Assembly: GCA_963724015.1 (NCBI GenBank) | Contig: CAVRTM010000018.1 | Coordinates: 62,001 to 126,000, forward strand | Length of the DNA: 64,000 nt | From: CAVRTM01 sp963724015 | Lineage (GTDB): Bacteria > Actinomycetota > Actinomycetes > Actinomycetales > Dermatophilaceae | Reading direction: 5' to 3' | Part shown: positions 11,346-21,301 of the stretch, in pieces | Position numbering within the stretch: the stretch's first letter is position 1 | Layout: each line of letters starts with the position of its first letter | The notes under the pieces: model-generated | Databases searched by the model: none | What the model saw: only the letters and a program-made list of their open reading frames with translations | What the model was told of the DNA's origin: nothing | Made by a program: the position numbers and the translations under genes

Positions 11346-11839
11346 GCCGGACGGGCCCGCCTCTCGCATTGTCGAGGTCTGACAGGTGGACCCGGTCCGT
11401 TTCCCTCTATCGCACGACCACCGCGTACGCCTGCGAGATTCCTCGGGAACCCCTCCTCCCCCTCTACCCCTCCCGGCCTACCACGTAGCTCCGGTCTCCG
11501 GCACGGGGCTCGCGCAGCGTGGTGGTTTGACGTGAGGGATCGTGGTCGTTCGCCACAACAGTGCGGAAAATCCCCCGGGACCCCGCCGGGGACCCCCCGT
11601 CTTGGGGATCGTCGCGCCGGTGGGGCGGGGGGCGCGAGGGCGCTGGTCGGGCTCTGGCTCGGGCTCGCGGACGTCACGGCGGCGGTGGGAGGACCACGGC
11701 GCCCGAGAGGCGGAGAGATACCGTGAACACCGTCACCTGACAGACATCCCGCCCAAACCAAAGAGCGCCCCTCCCCCCCTCCCCCCACCTCCGGACTCCT
11801 GCGTCTCTCCGGGGTACTCGCGGTCCCAGGCCCTCGTCG
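11346..11839. other. Intergenic region between convergent katG and arcA with two C/G-tract clusters
   Basis: About 490 bp with no gene I can support. Two clusters of C-runs stand out, at 11450-11474 and 11768-11789. Read on the minus strand they are G-quadruplex-type motifs; the first has four G-runs of 3-5 separated by 1-4 bases. Open frames here are Pro/Arg/Gly-rich and carry no family motif. Confidence 0.45.
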
Positions 11840-13056
11840 TCAGAAGGCGGCGTCGCGTTCCAGGGGGCAGGTCATGCAGTGGGAGCCACCACGACCGCGA
11901 CCGAGCTCGTACCCCTCGATGGTGATCACCTCGATGCCCTCCCGGCGCAGTGCCGTGTTCGTCCCGACGTTGCGCTCGTAGGCGACGACGACGCCGGGCT
12001 CGAGCGCGACCACGTTGTTCCCGTCGTCCCACTGCTCACGTTCGGCCTCGAAGGCGTCACCGCCGGTCTCGATCACCCGCATGGTGTCCACGCCCAGGGC
12101 GCTGGCCATCAGGTCGGGGAGGTAGCCCGGCTGCTCCTCGACGACCAGGTCGTCGGGGGAGTCCCCCGGGCGGACCGCCCAGGTGCGCGCCCCGTTGATG
12201 ACCTCGGGGAAGAGCGTCACCAGGTCGCGGTCGCACATCGTGAGAACCGTGTCGAGGTGCATGTACGAACGGGACTTCGGCAGGTGCACGGCCAGGACGA
12301 GCCGCGCCGCCCCCTGACGGAACAGCGACCGGGCGATCCAGAGCACCGCCTGGGGTGTGGTCCGCTCCCCCATCCCGATCATCACGGCGCCGTTGCCGAT
12401 GGGTTGGACGTCGCCGCCCTCGACGTGCGCGCGGCCCCAGTCCTCGTCCACGCCGCCCAGCCAGATGGGGAACTCCTCCGCGTTGAACATGGGGTGGAAG
12501 CGGTAGATCGCCTCCATGATCACCGTCTCCGGCTTGCGCGCCGGCTTGGTCATGGGGTTCAGCGTGACGCCGTTGTAGATCCAGCAGGACGGGTCCCGCT
12601 GGAAGAGGAAGTTCGGCAGCGGGGGCAGCAGCATGGCGGTGGGGTCGGCCGACTCCACACCAGACCCACGTCGCGCTCGACATCGGCCTTGGTGATGCCG
12701 CCGATGAGGAACTCCGTCACGAGCGACGCATCGGCTGCGGCAGCCCACTCGCGGGCCCTATCTGCCGCGGTGATGCCGACCTCGCGCTCGCTGAGGATCT
12801 TGGCGCTGACCCCTCCCGGACGCCGGGCTGGTCGAGCGCCTCGGCCAGCGCTTCTCGGCGTGGAACACCTCGACCCCGCGTTCGCGCATGGCCTCACAGA
12901 AGGCGTCGTGCTCGATCTTGGCCCTGCTGACCCACAGCACGTCGTCGAAGAGCAGCTCCTCGGCGTTCGAAGGGGTGAGCCTGGCGTGTTCCAACCGGGT
13001 CGGTGAACCATGACCTTGCGAAGTCTTCCGACCTCTGACTGAACGTTGAACGGCAT
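11840..13056 (-). pseudogene. arcA: Arginine deiminase (frameshifted)
   Basis: Hydrolyses L-arginine to citrulline and ammonia, step one of the arginine deiminase pathway, in the cytosol. The ATG at 13056 starts MPFNVQSEVGRLRKVMVHRP, the conserved N-terminus. Further signatures are LPPLPNFLFQRDPSCWIYNG, AHVEGGDVQPIGNGAVMIGM (EGGD), SRSYMHLDTVLTMCDRDLV with the catalytic His, and GRGGSHCMTCPLERD with the nucleophilic Cys near the C-terminus. About 405 residues, normal length. Three frame changes fall near 12995, 12850 and 12660; downstream of 12660 the frame is clean. It is divergent from arcB across a 296-bp control region. Confidence 0.88.
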
Positions 13057-13330
13057 TGTGACCACCTCGCCAACGGCATCGCCCCACTGTCCCTCCGGAC
13101 CACAAGCATGTCGAAACCCACTGGGGGCTTTGGCCATCCCGCGAGAGTGATCCGGTGCGCACCCAGCGCGGAGGCACGATGACGTCCACGCTGGCGCTGA
13201 CGAGCCGCCGGGGCTCACGCGGTCATCCGGGCCCGCTGCCTTCATCCCCCAAGGATGAGACGTCCACCAGCACCCCGAAGGCACAGTGGTTGCCGCAGGG
13301 TCCCGGCTGCCGTCGCATCCGCGCCGCGGC

Positions 13331-13342
13331 ACGTGATCACGT
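13331..13342 (+). promoter_or_regulatory. Palindrome in front of the arcB ribosome site
   Basis: The perfect 12-bp palindrome ACGTGATCACGT sits immediately before the AGGAGG of arcB in the arcA-arcB divergent region. A second small dyad (TCATCC-cccaa-GGATGA) lies near 13242. Either could be an operator for a regulator of arginine use; I cannot assign the protein. Confidence 0.35.
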
Positions 13343-13352
13343 AGGAGGCAAG

Positions 13353-14359
13353 GTGGGCGCCAACCTCCGAAACCGCAGCTTCCTCAAGGAGCTCGACTTC
13401 ACTCCGGAGGAGCTGCGGTTCCTGCTGAAGCTCTCCGCCGACCTCAAGGCCGCCAAGTACGGCGGGTACGAGCGGCCCCGCCTCGCGGGCAAGAACATCG
13501 CGCTGATCTTCGAGAAGACATCGACGCGCACCCGCACCGCGTTCGAGGTCGCCGCCAAGGACCAGGGCGCGCACGTCACCTACCTGGAGCCGAGCGGGTC
13601 GCAGATCGGCCACAAGGAGTCGATGAAGGACACCGCGCGGGTGCTCGGCCGGACCTTCGACGGGATCGAGTACCGCGGCTTCGCCCAGGAGACCGTCGAG
13701 ATCCTGGCCCGGTACGCCGGCGTGCCGGTCTGGAACGGGCTCACCGACGAGTTCCACCCGACGCAGATCCTCGCCGACGTCCTCACGATGACCGAGCACA
13801 GCGACAAGCCCCTCTCGCGACATCGCCTACTGCTACCTCGGCGACGCCCGCAACAACATGGGCAACTCGCTGATGGTCGGCGGCTGCAAGCTCGGCATGG
13901 ACGTCCGGCTGTGCGCACCCGAGCGAGCTGTGGCCGACCGACGACCTCGTCGAAGACCGTGCAAGCGGATCGCCGAGGAGACCGGCGCCCGGCTCACGCT
14001 GACCGACGGACGTCGACGAGGGCGTGCGCGGCGTCGACTACCTCTACACCGACGTCTGGGTGTCGATGGGCGAGGACAAGAGCGTCTGGGCGGAGCGGAT
14101 CAAGCTGCTCACGCCCTACCAGGTCAACGCGGACGTCGTCCGCCGGACCGGCAACCCGGACGTGCAGTTCATGCACTGCCTGCCGGCGTTCCACAACCGC
14201 GAGACGAAGGTCGGCGAGGAGATCTTCCAGAACTACGGGCTGGACGGCCTCGAGGTCACCGACGACGTCTTCGAGTCCGAGCACTCGATCGTCTTCGACC
14301 AGGCCGAGAACCGGATGCACACGATCAAGGCCGTCATGGTCGCCACGCTGGGCGACTGA
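13353..14359 (+). pseudogene. arcB: Ornithine carbamoyltransferase, probably catabolic (frameshifted)
   Basis: Interconverts ornithine plus carbamoyl phosphate and citrulline plus phosphate. Next to arginine deiminase it is most likely the catabolic enzyme that splits citrulline. The GTG at 13353 follows AGGAGG. Signatures: FEKTSTRTRTAFEV (carbamoyl-phosphate loop), FHPTQILADVLTM, and MHCLPAFHN with the HCLP ornithine motif. The C-terminal part (EVTDDVFESEHSIVFDQAEN, RMHTIKAVMVATLGD) is intact to the TGA at 14357. Three frame changes lie near 13815, 13930 and 14010. About 335 residues, the normal length. Confidence 0.87.
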
Positions 14360-14412
14360 CGACGACAACCGGCGCCTGTGCCGCCGTACCAGCAACCCAG
14401 GAAGGTGTCACG

Positions 14413-15733
14413 ATGACCGAGCAAGCAGGCCAGGCCAAGCCGAAGCAGCACCTGACCATTCGCCAGGCGGCGTTCATCGGGGTGGGCGCGATGGTGGGAG
14501 CGGGGATCTTCGCGCTCCTGGGCGCAGCGGGTGAGGTCGCGGGATCCGCAGTCTGGTTGTCGTTCCTCATCGCCGGCGCGGTCGCGGGGCTGCAGGGCTA
14601 CTCGTTCGCGAAGTTCGGCGCCCGATACCCCTCGGCCGGTGGGCTGCTCGGAGTACGTCGCCAAGGGGTTCGGGGACGGGCACGCCACCGGGATCACCGC
14701 GTGGCTCACCTACATCGCCAACGCCATCGTGACCGCCATGGTGGCCGTCTCCTTCGGCAGCTACGCCAGCTCGATGTTCGCCGGGGGCGGCGGGGCCTGG
14801 ATCAAGGTGTTCGCCGCCCTCATCATCCTGGTCATGACGGCGGTCAACGTCGTCGGATCCAAGCTGGTCGCGGGAGCGCAGACGGTGATCGTCACCGTCG
14901 TCCTCGGCATCCTCGTCGTCTTCGCCGTCGTCACCCTGGTCAACATGAACCCGTCGCTGCTCGCGCCCTCCGGGTACCCGCCGTTCCGTGACATCGTCTC
15001 GAGCGTCGCGCTGACCTTCTTCGCCTTCCTCGGCTTCGGCATCATCACGTTCACGGCCAAGGACCTCGACAGGCCCGCCGTACCAGCTGCCGCGGGCGAT
15101 GTACCTCGCCCTGGGCATCGCGACCGTCATCTACGTCGCCGTCGCGCTCGGGGTCTTCGGCACCCTCACCGCCGAGCAGGTCATCGCCTCCGGTGGCACC
15201 GCGCTGGCGGTCGCCGCCGAGCCCACGCTGGGGCAGGCCGGCTACTGGCTGATGAGCGTGACCGCCCTGTTCGCCACCGCCGGAGCCACCAACGCCGGGC
15301 TCTACCCGGCTCCCGGGCTCTCCGAGCGACTCGCCGCGACCGGGCAGTTCCCCACGGTGATGGGCCGACGGCTCCGGGGACGGTTCTCGGTCGGGCTGCT
15401 GGTCGAGGCGGGCGCCTGCCTGGTCCTCGCGCTCCTCTTCAAGCTGGACGCGATCGCCTCGATCGGCAGCGCTGTGGCCCTGCTGATCTTCACGCTGGTG
15501 ACCGCAGCCCATCTCCGGGTCAGGTCCGAGACCGGCGCGCGGACCACGTCCTGGTGCTGGCGATCGCGGCATCCGCAGTCGTCCTCGTGACCTTCATCTT
15601 CACGACGCTCATCCATGAGCCGGCCTCGATGGTGGCGCTGGTGGTCATCTTCGCGCTCAGTGTCGGGCTCGACGTCGGGTGGAAGCTGCGCCACCCGCCG
15701 GGCGCCACCCCTCAGGTCTCCCTCGGGCAGTAG
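14413..15733 (+). pseudogene. APC-family amino-acid permease (frameshifted)
   Basis: A 12-helix type amino-acid/polyamine transporter in the membrane. The ATG at 14413 follows GGAAGG. The first helix region reads IGVGAMVGAGIFALLGAAGE, the APC glycine-rich substrate motif. Then come SFLIAGAVAGLQGYSFAKFG, EYVAKGFGDGHATGITAWLT, and YPPFRDIVSSVALTFFAFLG. MYLALGIATVIYVAVALGVF leads to a last pair of helices ending VGWKLRHPP. Frame changes fall near 14645 (+1), 15078 (+1) and 15540. It is 53 bp behind arcB and on the same strand. I infer uptake of arginine or export of ornithine, which sequence alone cannot prove. Confidence 0.75.
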
Positions 15734-15835
15734 CCCGGTTCGACGGACCCTCGGCCGCCGCCCGGGGCCTGCGGCCGAGCGGCCGCCCTACCTGCCGACG
15801 AGGACGGCCGTGGGCCGTCCTCGAGAGAGGAACTC

Positions 15836-17712
15836 ATGGAACTGGAGCCCGCCGCGCCAGCCGACCCGGCCCGGGGCGCACTGCCCCGTGCCGCAGACGG
15901 GAAGGTCCCCGATCGGGGCGACGGCGACCCGCAGCCGGCAGCAGCGACGGCAGACGAGGTGTCGGCCGACGAGGTCTCGACAGCCGAGGTCTCGACGGCC
16001 GAGGTGTCGACGGCCGAGGCGTCGACCGCCGGTCCGGGTGCGAGGCCGGCCCCGGGGAGGCTGCGGAGACTGGGTCACGTCACGCTGCCCGGCAGCTGGG
16101 GTGCGCTCGTCCTGGCGTGCCTGTCCTTCACCCCGTCACTGCTGCCCCGTGGCGGCCTCATCCAGGGACTGGTCTGGGGCGTCACCGCGGCGATCGGGTA
16201 CGGGCTGGGCGTCGTGGCCGCGTGGATCTGGCGCGCCTTCGCCGACCGGGACCCCCGGCCACCCCGGAGCTGGGCCTGGCCGACCTTCCTGGTGAGTGCC
16301 GCGGTGCTGCTGGCGGTCTCGTTCGCGCTGGGCCAGTACTGGCAGTACGAGATCCGGCGCCTCATGGGGGTGTCGGACTACAACCTCGCGCTGGTCGTGG
16401 CATCTCCCGTGGTCGCAGCCGCGTCTTCTGTCTGCTCATCCTCACCGGCCGCGGCCTTCGACGCGTCTACCGGTCGGCCGCACGGCTGCTGAGGCGATGG
16501 ATCGGCCCTCGCGCCGCAGCGGCCGTGGGCTGGGTGCTGGTCGTCGGCCTCACCTACCTGGTCGTCACCGGGCTGCTGCTCGACGGGCTCGTCAGTGTTG
16601 CCGACAAGGCCTTCTCGGTGCGCGACACCACGACGCCCGAGGGCGTGCACCAGCCGACGACCGGCCTGCGCTCCGGCGGCCCCGGCTCCGTGGTGCCGTG
16701 GGACTCCCTCGGCTACGAGGGGCGGACGTTCACCGGCCTCGGGCCGTCGCCGGCCGACATCGAGAAGGTGACGCACCACCGGGCGGTGGAGCCGGTCAGG
16801 TCGTACGCCGGCCTCGCGTCCGGCCCCGATGCGGAGTCCCGAGCGGCCCTCGCGGTCCAGGACCTCCAGCGGGCAGGCGGATTCCAGCGCAAGAACCTGC
16901 TCGTGGTCACCACGACCGGCAGCGGCTGGGTCGACCCCGCCATGGTGGACACCTTCGAGTACCTCACCCACGGGGACGCGGCGACGGTCGCCATCCAGTA
17001 CTCCTACCTGCCGTCGTGGATCTCCTACCTGGTCGACCAGTCCAAGGCTCGCGAGGCCGGCCGGGCCCTGTTCGACGCCGTCTACGACCCGTGGTCGAAG
17101 CTGCCGGCCGGCCAGCGTCCCAGGCTCTTCGTCGCCGGCGAGAGCCTCGGCTCCTTCGGGGGCGAGACGGCCTTCAGCGGGGAGTACGACCTGCGCAACC
17201 GCACCAACGGCACGTTGTTCGCCGGCCCACCCAACTTCAACACGCTGTTCCGCGAGTTCAGCGACCACCGTGCCCCCGGGAGCCCGGAGATCCAGCCCGT
17301 CTACAAGGACGGGCGAACCGTCCGGTTCGCCAACGACGCCGGGACCGCGATTCCGCCGCAGGGCAGCCCGTGGCAAGGCAGCCGGGTCCTCTACCTGATG
17401 CATCCCTCCGACCCCATCGTGTGGTGGAGCCCGAGCCTCATCCTCGGCAAGCCGGCGTGGACGAACGAAGCTCCCGGCAAGGACGTCCTCGCGCAGGTCG
17501 TCTGGATACCGTTCGTGACGTTCTGGCAGGTGACCGCGGACCTGCCGTTCTCCACCGGCGTGCCGCCCGGACACGGGCACAAGTACACCGGCGAGTACGT
17601 CGACGGATGGGCCGCGGTGATGCAACCTGCAGACGCCACACCCGAGGAGCTGGCGGCGATCCGCAGCGTCGTGATCAACCTCGGACTAGGCCTCAGCGCG
17701 GCGGGAGCCCTG
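15836..17712 (+). pseudogene. Abhydrolase_9-type membrane alpha/beta-hydrolase (frameshifted, stop lost)
   Basis: A membrane protein with an N-terminal multi-helix domain and a C-terminal alpha/beta-hydrolase-like domain, an actinobacterial family of unknown substrate. After a low-complexity acidic leader come LPGSWGALVLACLSFTPSLL, LIQGLVWGVTAAIGYGLGVV and further helices to about 16620. The globular part has GPGSVVPWDSLGYEGRTFTG, LLVVTTTGSGWVDPAMVDTF, LFVAGESLGSFGGETAFSG (nucleophile Ser in GESLG), VLYLMHPSDPIVWWSPSLIL and PPGHGHKYTGEYVDGW. One frame change lies near 16425. The gene should end near 17700, but the frame stays open antisense through the next gene to 18423, so its stop has probably been lost to an indel. 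Confidence 0.75.
15953..16027 (+). repeat. Five tandem 15-bp units coding for (A/D)EVST-like pentapeptides
   Basis: Five successive 15-bp units with the pattern G(C/A)CGAGGTSTCGRCN encode DEVSA, DEVST, AEVST, AEVST and AEAST in the N-terminal tail of the membrane hydrolase. Differences are mostly third-position changes, so the peptide repeat is better kept than the DNA. Copy number may vary between strains. Confidence 0.8.
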
Positions 17713-18413
17713 TCAGGACAGCCCCTGGTGGGCGACGGCCCAGGCGGCCACCAGCGCGAGCCCGTTGGTGGCGACGTGGGCCAGGACCGGCGCCACCAGG
17801 CTCCGCGACCGCAGCCGCAGCCACGCGAAGGCGAGGCCCGCCACGAAGGTCACGGCGACCGCCCCGGCCACCAGGGCCACCCGCCCTGCCACCTGCGTCG
17901 ACGCCGCACCCACCGCGCGGTTGTCGGACATGGTCTGCAGGGTCGGCTGGATGTGCCACAGCCCGAACAGGAGCGCCGTGACCCAGATGGCGCGTCGTGG
18001 CCCCCAGAGCGCCGTCGCCGACCCCAGCAGCACTCCTCGGAACGCGAACTCCTCCGGGACGGCGGTCAGCAGGGCCACGGTCACGGTCAGCTCGTACAGC
18101 AGCCGCCCGCCGGTGATGTCGCCGCGCGAGTCGTGGAGCACCGGCTGCGTCAGCGGCACCACGGCGGCCATCAGGACCACGAGCCCGACGGCCCCGAAGG
18201 TGGCGGCGCCGTACCGGATCCCCGCGGGCACGGCCGCCCGCTCCAGCCCGAGGTCGGCGGCGAGGCGCCGGACCACCAGGCCACCAGCGCGAGCACCGTC
18301 GTCACCACTGCGACGGACACGCTGGGTCGCCCTGCCAGCCCCAGCCCGCGCACCAGGCTGAAGACGACCAGGACCGCCACCGCCTGCAGGAAGCACCGCC
18401 GCGGCCTTGTCAC
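17713..18413 (-). pseudogene. CPBP/CAAX-type intramembrane metalloprotease (frameshifted)
   Basis: A multi-pass membrane protease of the ABI/CPBP family. N-terminal helix: FLQAVAVLVVFSLVRGLGLA, then VAVVTTVLALVA. After a break near 18280 come YGAATFGAVGLVVLMAAVVP, the motif-1 glutamates in VPEEFAFRGVLLGSATAL, motif-2 His in LLFGLWHIQPTLQTM, and VLAHVATNGLALVAAW with the last conserved His/Asn. These are the EExxxR, FxxxH and HxxxN motifs of active family members. The start is probably the GTG at 18413. The break looks like one missing base, or two extra. It is convergent with the Abhydrolase_9 gene. Confidence 0.78.
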
Positions 18414-18534
18414 AGAAGGATGACAACAGCCGTCCGGGACGTGGCACGTCATCCGGGGCGGATGGCGCATCACCTGCCGCTCCGGAGCGGCTCAGCCGCG
18501 TCGGGCGTCGGGCGTCGGGCGCCGGGCCGAGCGG

Positions 18535-19450
18535 TCAGCCCGGTCCGTCGAAGACGACCGGACTCCGGGCTCGCGTGTCGACGTGCAGCGTGAAGACGTC
18601 GGGGCGCGCGTAGTGGCCGACCGGGTCGAACCGGCGGTGCTGCTCCCGGACGGCGGCAACGTCCAGGTCGGCGTACACGATCTCCTCCCGCTCCATCACC
18701 GGCCCGGCGAGCACCGCACCACCGGGCGCCACGATGGTGGTGTGGCCGCGCGACATCCAGTCCTCGTCGAGCCCGTAGAGCGTGCCGCGCAGCTCCTCCG
18801 GCACGTCGGAGCCGCGCAGCAGCGGTGCGACCCCGATGACGAACTGCCCGCCCTCCTTGGCGATGTGCTGCAACGTCGCCACCCACGTGTCGCTGTTGTC
18901 CCAGGTGGGAGCGAGGTAGATGTCGCAGTGCTGCGCGTAGATCGCAGCGCGGGCCAGCGGCATGTAGTTCTCCCAGCACAGCAGGCCGCCCACCACACCG
19001 AACGGTGTGTCCACGACCCCGAGCTCCGAGCCGTCGCCCATTCCCCACACGGTGCGCTCCCCGCCGGTGGGCATCAGCTTCCGGTGCCGCTGCACCAGCC
19101 GCCCGTCCGGGCCCACGTAGAGCAGCGTGTTGTACAGCGTGCCGCCGTCGACCTCGGTCACCCCGATCACGACGTACGCCGCCGCTTCCGCCGCCGCGTC
19201 GCCGATCCGCTCGCAGGGTCGGCCCCGGCACGCTGACAGCGTTCGCGTAGAGCCGACTGATGAACGCGGCGTCATCCCACGCCTTGGTGCGCCAGACCCA
19301 GTCCGGGTAGGCGGGGACGAACGACTCGGGAAAGACGATCAGCGCCGCGTCATGGCCGGCCGCCTCGCTGACCAGCGCGCAGACCTTCTCCGTGGTCGCC
19401 TCCCGGTCCAGGAACACCGGACTGGCCTGTACGGCGGCGACGGTGACCAT
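18535..19450 (-). pseudogene. Nitrilase-type carbon-nitrogen hydrolase (one frameshift)
   Basis: Hydrolyses a nitrile or amide. From the ATG at 19450 (GGAGGA upstream) it reads MVTVAAVQASPVFLDREATT and LIVFPESFVPAYPDWVW with the catalytic Glu. Then follow LVQRHRKLMPTGGERTVWGM with the catalytic Lys, and VGGLLCWENYMPLARAAIY with the nucleophilic Cys. IYLAPTWDNSDTWVATLQHI and a tail of about 70 residues complete a protein of about 304 residues. The CWENYMPLAR pattern is that of true nitrilases rather than amidases. One extra base near 19215 splits it. The lone position gives no pathway clue. Confidence 0.82.
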
Positions 19451-19719
19451 CCTGTCCTCCTCGCTCCACGCCGACATCCTCGTCGGTTCCGCCCCCAACA
19501 CCTCGAGTCTGACCGCGAGGCTGACTCCCGTCGAGGGCCTCACCGCGGACGCGGCGACCGTGCCCAGGCCCTGGCTGTCGTGGCGGGTTCAGGCCGATGG
19601 CAGGCGCTCATCCTGCGTGGGTGATGCCGCCGCCCTTGAGGCACCGGGAGGCTGGACGTGGTTCCTCGGGCGGTAGAACCGGGGGACGACATCATCTCTG
19701 AGCACCCACAGGAGTTGTG

Positions 19720-20436
19720 ATGACGACATTCTTGCGCCGACGCGGACTCACCCTCGGCTCGGTCGGCCTCGTCCTGGTCACAGCCGCCTGCAGCTCGGCG
19801 GGGACCTCCTCCACCACCCCGACGACGAGATCGGCCTCGGCGCCTTCGATGACCACCCGTCCGAGCACGATGCCGACCCCGACCGTCTCGGCCGTCCTGC
19901 TGACGGTGACGGGCAAGAACACCGAGCTCACGCTGGCCTCAGCGACGGCCACGGCGCTGAAGAACGCCGGCGTGAAGGTGGCTCCGGCTGCGCCGGCAAC
20001 CGCCATGTCCTCCGGCGCCATCAGCCTCCCCATCACCGGCGGGACGCTGACCAAGGCGGCCCTGAAGGGGAGGCTGGAGCACAGCGGCGGCCTGACCTTC
20101 AGTCACTCGGGCCGGAGCGTGACGGTGACGAGCCTCGTGCTGAGCACGACCACGGGGCTGCTGACGGGCACCGTGAACGGGAAGAAGGTTCCGCTGCTGG
20201 ACGTGAGCTTCGCGAAGATGAGCCGCACCGGCAGCGGAAGCCAGGTCACCCTGAGCGGCATCACCTCGACCCTCAACGCCGCGGCCGCCCTGCTGCTTGA
20301 CGGCAAGCTGCTGGTCACGACCTTCAAGAAGGGCCAGCCGATCGGCACGCTGACGGCGAACGTCACCAGCAGCGCGGCGAGCATGTCCGGCACGCCCAGC
20401 ATGTCCAGCACGCCGTCCTCGTCCAGCTCCGGCTGA
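19720..20436 (+). CDS. Secreted Ser/Thr-rich lipoprotein, possibly HtaA-like
   Basis: Intact 238-residue exported protein. The ATG at 19720 has GGAG five bases upstream; a GTG one codon earlier is an alternative. The signal (FLRRRGLTLGSVGLVLVTAA) ends at CSS, a lipobox-like cysteine. A Ser/Thr/Pro linker precedes a beta-rich domain (VLLTVTGKNTELTLASATAT; ISLPITGGTLTKAALKGRLE; GLTFSHSGRSVTVTSLVLST). The alternation of GGxL and TxTxLxLxxxTGxLT resembles HtaA-type surface domains, but I hold this loosely. The C-terminus is Ser/Met/Thr-rich (MSSTPSSSSSG). No partner genes suggest a role. Confidence 0.7.
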   Translation: MTTFLRRRGLTLGSVGLVLVTAACSSAGTSSTTPTTRSASAPSMTTRPSTMPTPTVSAVLLTVTGKNTELTLASATATALKNAGVKVAPAAPATAMSSGAISLPITGGTLTKAALKGRLEHSGGLTFSHSGRSVTVTSLVLSTTTGLLTGTVNGKKVPLLDVSFAKMSRTGSGSQVTLSGITSTLNAAAALLLDGKLLVTTFKKGQPIGTLTANVTSSAASMSGTPSMSSTPSSSSSG

Positions 20437-20501
20437 CCAGGGGGTGGGGATCAAGGGATGGGGCGACGTCCAGCGCGTCTGATCCGCCGAGCGTGGATGG
20501 A

Positions 20502-20575
20502 TGGAGCGGGTGACGGGAATCGAACCCGCGCTGTCAGCTTGGGAAGCTGATGTTCTACCATTGAACTACACCCGC
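20502..20575 (-). tRNA. tRNA-Gly (CCC anticodon)
   Basis: On the minus strand: acceptor stem GCGGGTG/CACCCGC, anticodon arm TCAGC-TTCCCAA-GCTGA with anticodon CCC, T-arm GCGGG-TTCGATT-CCCGT, discriminator T and an encoded CCA end. The total of 74 nt and all paired arms fit a normal tRNA. Confidence 0.95.
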
Positions 20576-20699
20576 GCAGCCGGTCGACCGTCTCCGATCC
20601 CCGGCGCGAGCGTCACTCTAACCGACGCCGTCGACCGCCGTCACACGTGGTCCACGAGCCGCCGCAGGCCCCGGCACGCCGCCGCGCTACCGTGTCCGC

Positions 20700-21275
20700 G
20701 TGCTGCTATCCGACGCTGACATCAGGGCCGAGATCGACGGTGGCCGCGTGCGCCTCGAGCCGTACGACGAGCAGATGGTGCAGCCCTCGAGCATCGACGT
20801 GCGGCTGGACAAGCTGTTCCGCCTGTTCGACAACCACAAGTACCCCTACATCGACCCGGCCGAGGACCAGCCCGACCTCACCCGGCTGGTCGAGGTCGAC
20901 AAGGGCGAGCCGTTCATCCTGCACCCCGGCGAGTTCGTCCTCGGCTCGACGTACGAGGTCGTCACCCTGCCCGACGACCTCGCCGCGCGCCTGGAGGGCA
21001 AGTCCTCCCTCGGCCGGCTCGGCCTGCTGACCCACTCCACCGCCGGCTTCGTCGACCCGGGCTTCAGCGGCCACGTCACCCTCGAGCTCTCCAACGTCGC
21101 GACGCTGCCGATCAAGCTGTGGCCGGGCATGAAGATCGGCCAGCTCTGCTTCATCCGCCTGTCCAGCCCGGCCCAGAACCCTTACGGCAGCGCCAAGTAC
21201 GGCTCCCGCTACCAGGGCCAGCGCGGCCCGACGGCCAGCCGCTCGTTCCAGAACTTCCACCACACCGAGGTCTGA
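20700..21275 (+). CDS. dcd: dCTP deaminase (probably bifunctional dCTP deaminase/dUTPase)
   Basis: Deaminates dCTP on the route to dTMP; actinobacterial forms can release dUMP directly. The 191-residue intact protein starts at GTG 20700 with LLSDADIRAEIDGGRVRLEP. Key segments are MVQPSSIDVRLDKLFRLFDN, ARLEGKSSLGRLGLLTHSTA (the SSLGR nucleotide motif), GFVDPGFSGHVTLELSNVAT (with the catalytic Glu), and the C-terminal lid YGSRYQGQRGPTASRS. The length is that of the family. It is the first unbroken housekeeping enzyme in the window, marking the change from the indel-dense to the cleaner part. Confidence 0.95.
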   Translation: MLLSDADIRAEIDGGRVRLEPYDEQMVQPSSIDVRLDKLFRLFDNHKYPYIDPAEDQPDLTRLVEVDKGEPFILHPGEFVLGSTYEVVTLPDDLAARLEGKSSLGRLGLLTHSTAGFVDPGFSGHVTLELSNVATLPIKLWPGMKIGQLCFIRLSSPAQNPYGSAKYGSRYQGQRGPTASRSFQNFHHTEV

Positions 21276-21301
21276 GCCGACGCAGCGCCGCACACGGCGC
21301 C

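Noticed and set aside
15679..18423. A 914-codon open frame starting before the Abhydrolase_9 gene
   Set aside because: The first part is out of frame with the permease tail and hydrolase N-terminus. The last 700 bp is antisense to the CPBP protease, whose motifs are clear.
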